NCBI RefSeq assembly: GCF_024380015.1
Contig: NZ_CP101508.1
Span: 372,001-436,000 of the forward strand
Length of the DNA: 64,000 nt
From: Photobacterium atrarenae
Lineage (GTDB): Bacteria > Pseudomonadota > Gammaproteobacteria > Enterobacterales > Vibrionaceae
Direction: 5' to 3'
A model generated the notes under the pieces. It saw only the letters and a list, made by a program, of their open reading frames with translations. It was not told the origin of the DNA and did no database searches. Both the position numbers and the translations under genes were made by a program. This document shows positions 58,785-64,000 of this stretch, one piece after another. How positions within the stretch are numbered: position 1 is the stretch's first letter; each line of letters starts with the position of its first letter.

Positions 58785-59345
58785 ATGTTGAAAAAAGCAC
58801 TACTTGCCGTGACCTGCTCTGTGTTGATGGCCGGCAATGCTGCCGCAAGCCTACAGAGTTGTTACAACGATTTGCCAAACAGCGCTCCGGATATCCGCTT
58901 TCAGGACAATGACAACGGTACGGTGACCGATCTGCAAACCAACCTGATTTGGCGTCGCTGCCTGTTGGGGATGACCTGGAATGCCACCACACAGCAGTGT
59001 GATGGTGAGCCAAGCGTTTACAGTTGGAAGCAGGCGCTGTTCCAAACTGAATTAAATTATCAGGATGCCAGCGAGAGCGGCAAGTCCTGGCGGATGCCGA
59101 ATATCAAAGAGCTGGTAAGTCTGCGAGAAGTGGCCTGTATCTCTCCGGCGCTGAATCTCCAGGCGTTTCCAGGCTTGTTCCGAGAGGAAGCGGATAAATG
59201 GGAGATGAACAGAACGGTCTGGTCGGCAACGCCTCATGCACAGAGCCAGACGATTCTGACCTTTGGTCTGAATGACGGCATGACAACGCATTTTGGTCCA
59301 CAAGATGTTGAGCTTGGTGTGTTGCTGGTCAAAGATGGCAAGTAA
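58785..59345 (+). CDS. Exported DUF1566 domain protein
   Basis: The 186-residue protein has a signal peptide (cleavage near AAAS, about residue 22) followed almost entirely by a DUF1566 domain: DNGTVTDLQTNLIWRRC, SGKSWRMPNIKELVSL and NRTVWSATPH. Four cysteines could form disulfides. Start: ATG 58785 with AAGGA upstream. It is the last gene of the receptor-protease operon, and a terminator follows. Its pairing with the preceding lipoprotein suggests the two act together, perhaps on the protease or receptor; this is inference. Confidence 0.82.
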   Translation: MLKKALLAVTCSVLMAGNAAASLQSCYNDLPNSAPDIRFQDNDNGTVTDLQTNLIWRRCLLGMTWNATTQQCDGEPSVYSWKQALFQTELNYQDASESGKSWRMPNIKELVSLREVACISPALNLQAFPGLFREEADKWEMNRTVWSATPHAQSQTILTFGLNDGMTTHFGPQDVELGVLLVKDGK

Positions 59346-59372
59346 TCACGCCGTGATTTGATAGTGCATGGA

Positions 59373-59403
59373 TGATACCGCAGCCCGACTGCGGTATTTT
59401 TTT
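59373..59403 (+). terminator. Terminator of the receptor-protease operon
   Basis: ATACCGCAG, loop CCCGA, CTGCGGTAT followed by seven T residues; 28 bases past the last stop. Confidence 0.93.
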
Positions 59404-59451
59404 CCTTGATGCCGAGGGCAGGAAGGAGGGTTTGCAGCTAAACAACAGGGA

Positions 59452-59479
59452 TAAAAAAAGCCTCGTCTTGCGACAAGGC
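59452..59479 (-). terminator. Distal terminator of tRNA array 2
   Basis: GCCTCGTC and GACAAGGC around TTGC with a run of T on the minus strand, the same as in array 1. Confidence 0.88.
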
Positions 59480-59488
59480 TCTTTAAAG

Positions 59489-59552
59489 TGGCTCCCCCTG
59501 CTGGACTTGGACGGGGCGGCCTCCCGCCAGCGACAATTCGCGCGAAGCGAGA
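59489..59552 (-). pseudogene. tRNA-Asn 3'-end remnant with inserted hairpin, array 2
   Basis: Counterpart of the remnant at 48463. Its T-stem residues (GCTGG/CCAGC) agree with the adjacent array 2 tRNA-Asn rather than with the array 1 remnant, implying sequence exchange with its neighbour. Confidence 0.8.
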
Positions 59553-59562
59553 ACTTGGGGTA

Positions 59563-59590
59563 TAAAAAAAGCCTCGTCTTGCGACAAGGC
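59563..59590 (-). terminator. Proximal terminator of tRNA array 2
   Basis: The 8-bp stem GCCTCGTC/GACAAGGC with seven T on the minus strand, 9 bases after the last tRNA-Asn. Confidence 0.9.
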
Positions 59591-59599
59591 TCTTTAAAG

Positions 59600-59675
59600 T
59601 GGCTCCCCCTGCTGGACTTGAACCAGCGACATACGGATTAACAGTCCGCCGTTCTACCGACTGAACTAAGGGGGA
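59600..59675 (-). tRNA. tRNA-Asn(GTT), array 2 copy 1
   Basis: 76 bases with CCA, anticodon GUU. This variant has a fully paired T-stem GCTGG/CCAGC, loop TTCAAGT, and a C in the D-loop (CAGTCGG). Confidence 0.95.
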
Positions 59676-59717
59676 ATTGTTTTTTTTACTGTGTTGCGTG
59701 TCGCACCACAATTAATA

Positions 59718-59793
59718 TGGTGCCTCGAGGCGGAATCGAACCACCGACACGAGGATTTTCAATCCTCTGCTCTACCGACTGAGCTATCGAGGC
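59718..59793 (-). tRNA. tRNA-Phe(GAA), array 2 copy 1
   Basis: Identical to the tRNA-Phe genes of array 1; CCA encoded. No remnant element accompanies this copy. Confidence 0.95.
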
Positions 59794-59796
59794 AAA

Positions 59797-59872
<76 letters not shown>

Positions 59873-59881
59873 ACACAAATT

Positions 59882-59957
59882 TGGCTCCCCCTGCTGGACT
59901 TGAACCAGCGACATACGGATTAACAGTCCGCCGTTCTACCGACTGAACTAAGGGGGA
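59882..59957 (-). tRNA. tRNA-Asn(GTT), array 2 copy 2
   Basis: Same fully paired T-stem variant as the copy at 59600. Confidence 0.95.
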
Positions 59958-60000
59958 ATAAATTGTTATTGCGTTGCGTGTTTCGCACTACAATGAAACA

Positions 60001-60064
60001 TGATGCTTGAGTGCGGAATCGACCGCGCCCGGCCAGGGACCGACACATGATTGCGCAGCAATCA
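60001..60064 (-). pseudogene. tRNA-Phe 3'-end remnant with hairpins, copy 3
   Basis: Same hairpin and T-arm insertion as copies 1 and 2; the terminal part has drifted (TGATGCTTGAG instead of TGGTGCCTCGAG on the plus strand). Confidence 0.78.
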
Positions 60065-60104
60065 CAAATGGTTTGGCTATCGTGATGAGCACCACATTGT
60101 AAAA

Positions 60105-60180
60105 TGGTGCCTCGAGGCGGAATCGAACCACCGACACGAGGATTTTCAATCCTCTGCTCTACCGACTGAGCTATCGAGGC
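60105..60180 (-). tRNA. tRNA-Phe(GAA), array 2 copy 2
   Basis: Identical to the other tRNA-Phe genes; CCA encoded. Confidence 0.95.
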
Positions 60181-60183
60181 AAA

Positions 60184-60259
<76 letters not shown>

Positions 60260-60302
60260 ACACAAATATGCGTGTTATCAGGCGATGGCCTAATAACGAA
60301 TT

Positions 60303-60378
60303 TGGCTCCCCCTGCGGGACTCGAACCTGCGACATACGGATTAACAGTCCGCCGTTCTACCAACTGAACTAAGGGGGA
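60303..60378 (-). tRNA. tRNA-Asn(GTT), array 2 copy 3
   Basis: This copy has the array 1 variant, with the A51-C63 T-stem mismatch, and the array 1 type spacer beside it. Confidence 0.95.
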
Positions 60379-60416
60379 ATTATTTTTTTGTGCCTGCTTC
60401 GCAGCGCACTGAAATA

Positions 60417-60481
60417 TGATGCTTCGAGTACGGAATCGACCGCGCCCGGCCAGTGACCGACACATGATTGCGGAGCAATCA
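60417..60481 (-). pseudogene. tRNA-Phe 3'-end remnant with hairpins, copy 4
   Basis: The most diverged copy. The stem TGATTGC/GCAATCA is kept while its 3-base loop changes (TGC to TCC on the minus strand), and the T-arm insert has one substitution. Confidence 0.78.
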
Positions 60482-60522
60482 TCGAGGGTTTAGCTATCGT
60501 TACCAGCACCACATTATAAAAA

Positions 60523-60598
60523 TGGTGCCTCGAGGCGGAATCGAACCACCGACACGAGGATTTTCAATCCTCTGCTCTACCGACTGAGCTATCGAGGC
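60523..60598 (-). tRNA. tRNA-Phe(GAA), array 2 copy 3 (promoter-proximal)
   Basis: First gene of array 2, identical to the other copies; the -10 element lies 12 bases upstream. Confidence 0.95.
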
Positions 60599-60609
60599 AA
60601 CGGAGCGCT

Positions 60610-60638
60610 ATTAAACGGGTTTTCGCTCTTGGCGTCAA
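60610..60638 (-). promoter_or_regulatory. Promoter of tRNA array 2
   Basis: TTGACG, 17 bases, TTTAAT on the minus strand with a GC-rich discriminator, matching the array 1 promoter. Confidence 0.87.
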
Positions 60639-60716
60639 CCTCTTTTTTTACAAAAACGTCCGCTTGCTCGCTTTTTGTACATGCGGGTAGGTTTACGCTA
60701 TTTCATTGTCATTTCA

Positions 60717-61850
60717 TCAGATTTTGCCGCGATTGAATTCCTGTTGGAACTTGGTCACTTTCTGCAAATAGCGGCGTGCTTCCGCTTTGGGGTGCTTGTT
60801 GGTCAGCGCCCAGTAAACTTGGTTTGGCTGTAAGTTATTGAGATCCTGCATGGCGCGTTTACGGTTGTTGTGAAAGGTTTTCAACACCCCGCCGGTGCCG
60901 CCGTTGTAGGCCGAGATCATACTGTAGTGGAGGGACAGGGGATCGCGGATCTGTTTGAGATAGCGGTTACGCAGGATATAGAAATATGCGGTGCCGGTAT
61001 CTATATTCTTAGCCGGATCAAACAGGTATTGTGGGGATGGCTTGCCGGATTTGTTTTTGACCAGCTTGAACACGTCCGCCCCGGCCGTATTGGGCACCAC
61101 CTGCATCAGGCCATAGGCGTTGGCATGGCTGACCGCATAGGGGTTGAAGCTGCTCTCGGTTTTGATAATGGCGTAGATCAGATCTTCCGCGATCCCGTAG
61201 CGGCGGGAAGCATCGCGGACAATGCTGGCATACTTATAGCTTCGCTTGTTGATGTGATCGGCCACCATGGGGATTTCGACATAGTAGGCCTGTTGGTAGC
61301 GGACCTGGCGCTTTTTCAACTGGGTGGCGATCAGGTGGTCGGCGAACTGGTTGGCCCGCCAGGACCATTCAATCGGTTTTTTGTCCTGATCCAGTACCTG
61401 GCCGTAGAGAAAGGGCTTGCCGTTGAACTCGATCGCCGAGGCGGAATAGAGATCGACACCAGCCGGATCGTCCGGGGTCAGCAGGGTGGTGGTGATGGCT
61501 TCTTTAAGGTGCTTTTCAGGCTCGGTAGTTGCGACGGTTTCAACGATGATCATTCCGCGAACGAAATCGACATGGGCCCGGCTCTGGTAGCCGTCGGTAT
61601 ATTTTACATACTGACGTTTGCCGGCCACCAAGTTGTCGTCCTCACCCCAGTAGCGATGGACCTGGCCGCTGAAGCTGGCCATCAGGCGGTCTAATGCCGC
61701 AGCATCTTTGGTGAACTGGCCGGGCAGCGGGGCCAGGTTTTTGGCAAACCGGTTGGTGGTGCCGTAGTCGACATCATAGATCTTTTCGACAAATTCGCGG
61801 CTGCAGCCGCTGAGCATCAGCAGTGAGAAGATGAGAGCGCGTTTTTTCAT
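60717..61850 (-). CDS. mltC: MltC, membrane-bound lytic murein transglycosylase C
   Basis: MltC cleaves peptidoglycan glycan strands to anhydromuropeptides, substrates later processed by AmpD. The 377-residue lipoprotein has the lipobox LSGC (Cys16), a DUF3393 N-terminal domain and a C-terminal SLT domain with the catalytic Glu in KTESSFNPYA and the motifs YGLMQVVP and SAYNGG. It follows yggX in the order mutY-yggX-mltC. Its end is 118 bases from tRNA array 2. Confidence 0.95.
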   Translation of the reverse strand: MKKRALIFSLLMLSGCSREFVEKIYDVDYGTTNRFAKNLAPLPGQFTKDAAALDRLMASFSGQVHRYWGEDDNLVAGKRQYVKYTDGYQSRAHVDFVRGMIIVETVATTEPEKHLKEAITTTLLTPDDPAGVDLYSASAIEFNGKPFLYGQVLDQDKKPIEWSWRANQFADHLIATQLKKRQVRYQQAYYVEIPMVADHINKRSYKYASIVRDASRRYGIAEDLIYAIIKTESSFNPYAVSHANAYGLMQVVPNTAGADVFKLVKNKSGKPSPQYLFDPAKNIDTGTAYFYILRNRYLKQIRDPLSLHYSMISAYNGGTGGVLKTFHNNRKRAMQDLNNLQPNQVYWALTNKHPKAEARRYLQKVTKFQQEFNRGKI

Positions 61851-61861
61851 AATCCCGAAAG

Positions 61862-61896
61862 AAAAAAGACATCACTTGTTGGGCACAAATGATGTC
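61862..61896 (-). terminator. Terminator between yggX and mltC
   Basis: GACATCA and TGATGTC with an inner ACAA/TTGT pairing; six T residues follow on the minus strand. It probably ends part of the yggX transcripts before mltC. Confidence 0.8.
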
Positions 61897-61957
61897 ATTT
61901 TCTGGTACTTAGCGTAAGTATTTTTCGTCCCAAAGCGGGAAAGCGTGATGTGCTGGC

Positions 61958-62233
61958 TTATTTCTCGCTCGGCGGAGTATAGCCGTCGATCACTACGTCC
62001 TGGCCTTCGAACAGAAATTTCACCATTTCGGTTTCCAGCAGCTTGCGGTGCTCCGGATCCATCATGTTCAGTTTCTTTTCATTGATCAGCATGGTTTGCT
62101 TGCCTTGCCACTCAGCCCAGGCTTCTTTGGAAATGTTGTCGAAAATACGCTTGCCCAGCTCGCCCGGATACAGTTGAAAATCCAGGCCTTCCGCTTCTTT
62201 CTTCAGGCGGGCGCAAAATACGGTACGGCTCAT
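61958..62233 (-). CDS. yggX: YggX, oxidative damage protection / Fe(II) trafficking protein
   Basis: The 91-residue protein begins [20 protein letters not shown] with the single conserved Cys7 and contains [20 protein letters not shown], typical of YggX. The family protects Fe-S clusters against oxidants and may move iron. It is often cotranscribed with mutY, whose product carries a [4Fe-4S] cluster. Confidence 0.95.
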   Translation of the reverse strand: MSRTVFCARLKKEAEGLDFQLYPGELGKRIFDNISKEAWAEWQGKQTMLINEKKLNMMDPEHRKLLETEMVKFLFEGQDVVIDGYTPPSEK

Positions 62234-62374
62234 CGGGTGGCTCCTTCAGTTAAACCTTCATGAGTACGGCTCCATTTATACCAGAGAGCGGCTTGAGCTG
62301 CCAGATTTCCCCCGGAGTGCAGGGACAGCGAGTCGGTTGAGGGACAGGTACGTCTGCAAAATCAACTTGATTGA

Positions 62375-62400
62375 AACAAAAGCCCTGCAAATAACAGGGC
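62375..62400 (-). terminator. Terminator after mutY
   Basis: GCCCTG and CAGGGC around a 7-base loop, followed by TTTTG on the minus strand, 8 bases after the mutY stop. Confidence 0.8.
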
Positions 62401-62407
62401 ACTCTTG

Positions 62408-63433
62408 TTAGGCGGATTGTGGGGCGTTGCGGGTCAGGAACTTGCGGATCGGGGTCGGCAGGCCCAGCTCGGCGCAGGCGTCAAAAGGAAACCATTGCTG
62501 GTTGTCCGCTTGCTCGCCTAAGCGGTCGACGTGCCACACTTTGGCATCCAGCTTGTAATGGGTAAAGGTGTGCTTGAAACTGCCTTTGAGTTGGACATGC
62601 TCGCCGAGTTGCTCTGGCTCGAGGTGAATTTGCGGCAGGCACCAGAGTGCGCCCCAGATCCCGTTGTCAGCCCGTTTCTCCAGCAGCAATTTGCCGTTCG
62701 ACTCAATCCACAGAAATTGTCCTGTCCGGGTCGGAATGGTTTTCTTCGGTTTCGGGGTCGGCAACTGATCGACCCGGTTGCTCTGATAGGCAATGCACTC
62801 GGGTTGAAAGCTGCAGTCATCGCAGGTCGGGTTCTTCGGCTTGCAGACGGTGGCGCCCATATCGAGCAATCCCTGGGCGAAGGCCCGGTTGCTCTGGTTC
62901 GGGGTATAGGTTTCGGCCAGGTGCCAGAGAGTTTTATCGACCTGGGTGGTGCCCGGTACCCCTTCGATGCCGAAAAAGCGGCAGAACAGGCGTTTGACGT
63001 TGCCGTCGACAATCGGGCCGTAGGTGTTGTAAGCAAAGGAGGCTATCGCCCCGGCGGTATAGCGGCCGACACCCGGGATCTTCAGCAGGGTCTCGACCTG
63101 ATCCGGAAACTGACCGCCGCATTCTTCGGTGATGTACAGCGCGGCTTTGCGCAGGTTGCGGGCGCGGGAGTAATAGCCCAGCCCCTGCCAGTGGCTCATC
63201 ACCTCATCTTCGGAGGCGGCAGCCAGGGCCTCAATGGTCGGGAAACTGGCCATCCAGCGCTCAAAGTAGGGGATCACGGTGGCGACCTGGGTTTGCTGAA
63301 GCATGATTTCAGACACCAGTACCCGGTACGGGGTCGGGTCCTGCTGCCAGGGAAGATCATGGCGGCCATGGGTCTGCTGCCAGGAAATGAGTCGTTGCTG
63401 AAAGTCTGTCGGGGTCAAAGGCGGGTGCATCAT
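62408..63433 (-). CDS. mutY: A/G-specific adenine DNA glycosylase
   Basis: MutY removes adenine mispaired with 8-oxoguanine and so complements MutT, whose end is at the other side of this window. The 341-residue protein has the helix-hairpin-helix with catalytic Asp (LLKIPGVGRYTAGAIASFAYN and VDGNVKR), the [4Fe-4S] cysteines C-x6-C-x2-C-x5-C (CKPKNPTCDDCSFQPEC) and a C-terminal NUDIX-like 8-oxoG recognition domain. Two adjacent ATGs (63433, 63430) are possible starts. It is divergent from trmB, as in other gamma-proteobacteria. Confidence 0.95.
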   Translation of the reverse strand: MMHPPLTPTDFQQRLISWQQTHGRHDLPWQQDPTPYRVLVSEIMLQQTQVATVIPYFERWMASFPTIEALAAASEDEVMSHWQGLGYYSRARNLRKAALYITEECGGQFPDQVETLLKIPGVGRYTAGAIASFAYNTYGPIVDGNVKRLFCRFFGIEGVPGTTQVDKTLWHLAETYTPNQSNRAFAQGLLDMGATVCKPKNPTCDDCSFQPECIAYQSNRVDQLPTPKPKKTIPTRTGQFLWIESNGKLLLEKRADNGIWGALWCLPQIHLEPEQLGEHVQLKGSFKHTFTHYKLDAKVWHVDRLGEQADNQQWFPFDACAELGLPTPIRKFLTRNAPQSA

Positions 63434-63622
63434 AAATATACTTCTTTGTATTGCTCACTTTACGGGCCGCCTGGGAGCGTGCCAAGATGGGATTGATGGG
63501 TATTTTTGCGGTTGATTGCACCATAATCTGACGGCAGTCGCAAACGATAGACTTGCACTCAGCGCGTATCTTTGGATAATGCCGACGCTTAGTTTTTATT
63601 CTTTTCTAGTTTAGGTAATACG

Positions 63623-64000
63623 ATGAGCGAAGTTTCTAAAGCCTCTGGCGAAGTCACCCTGTCTGAATTTAACGAAGACGGTAAGCTAATCCGTAAAGTG
63701 CGCAGCTTCGTTCGTCGCGAAGGTCGCCTGACCAAAGGCCAGGAAGCGGCCCTGGATAACAACTGGCCGACCATGGGTATCGACTTTGCTCAGCAGATGC
63801 TGGACTGGAAGGAAGTCTTTCATCGTGAAGCGCCGGTGGTGCTGGAAATCGGTTTCGGTATGGGTGCGTCGCTGGTCGAAATGGCGAAAAACGCGCCGGA
63901 GAAAAACTTCATCGGGATTGAGGTTCATAGCCCGGGTGTCGGTGCCTGCCTGATGGGGGCGGAAGAAGCTGAGCTGACCAACCTGCGTGTGATGTGTCAT
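63623..64000 (+). CDS. trmB: tRNA (guanosine(46)-N7)-methyltransferase TrmB (5' part)
   Basis: The first 126 codons are present and the gene runs off the window. The peptide shows the SAM-binding motif [15 protein letters not shown] and [16 protein letters not shown], typical of TrmB, which methylates G46 in the variable loop of many tRNAs. The N-terminus [16 protein letters not shown] precedes the family core at [14 protein letters not shown]. It is divergent from mutY. Confidence 0.94.
   Translation, partial: MSEVSKASGEVTLSEFNEDGKLIRKVRSFVRREGRLTKGQEAALDNNWPTMGIDFAQQMLDWKEVFHREAPVVLEIGFGMGASLVEMAKNAPEKNFIGIEVHSPGVGACLMGAEEAELTNLRVMCH

Noticed and set aside
59346..59711. Open frame of 121 codons at the end of tRNA array 2
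   Set aside because: It covers a terminator, a tRNA-Asn remnant and a tRNA-Asn gene; no protein family is recognizable.

Overview
The window is a bacterial chromosome segment from the Vibrionaceae. The evidence is gene order: ampD-nadC-pilABCD-coaE-zapD-yacG-mutT, pdhR-aceEF-lpd, acnB-yacL, a HapR/LuxR-type regulator divergent from hpt, pcnB-folK-panB-panC, dksA-gluQRS and trmB-mutY-yggX-mltC beside a tRNA array. Base composition is GC-rich for the family (60-65% in many stretches I counted). A high-GC Photobacterium-like or related lineage is plausible, but I cannot fix the genus.

Layout. 1-8.4 kb: end of mutT, then yacG, zapD, coaE and the type IV pilus set pilD, pilC, pilB, pilA, followed by nadC and the divergent ampD. 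8.4-15.8 kb: the pyruvate dehydrogenase operon with its repressor PdhR and two PdhR boxes. 16-20.3 kb: a chemoreceptor and an outer-membrane patatin. 20.3-25 kb: aconitase B, a glycerate kinase and yacL. 25-26.9 kb: glnK-amtB behind a sigma-54 promoter and an NtrC-type site. 26.9-30.9 kb: an iron(III) ABC importer with a Fur box. 31-35 kb: the quorum-sensing master regulator, hpt, carbonic anhydrase and the yadGH exporter. 35-41.5 kb: pantothenate and folate genes, pcnB, gluQRS, dksA, sfsA, thpR. 41.7-48.2 kb: hrpB, mrcB and an HD-GYP protein, with a miniature inverted-repeat element between the last two.

48.4-60.6 kb is the accessory part. Two almost identical arrays of eight tRNA genes each (three Phe, three Asn, two Thr, all minus strand, same promoter and terminators) bracket about 10 kb. 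That cargo is a GST, a secreted S9 peptidase, and a tight operon of a TonB-dependent receptor, a surface-sorted zinc metalloprotease and two DUF1566 proteins. Between the tRNA genes lie repeated tRNA 3'-end remnants carrying extra hairpins. 60.7-64 kb: mltC, yggX, mutY and the start of trmB.

Most of the window is conserved housekeeping sequence. The most unusual items are the tRNA-tail hairpin elements, the duplicated tRNA arrays with their protease/receptor cargo, a 14-unit hexanucleotide repeat that extends PilB, a terminator hairpin that also reads as an NtrC-binding site, and a pcnB start that appears to use a non-AUG codon.
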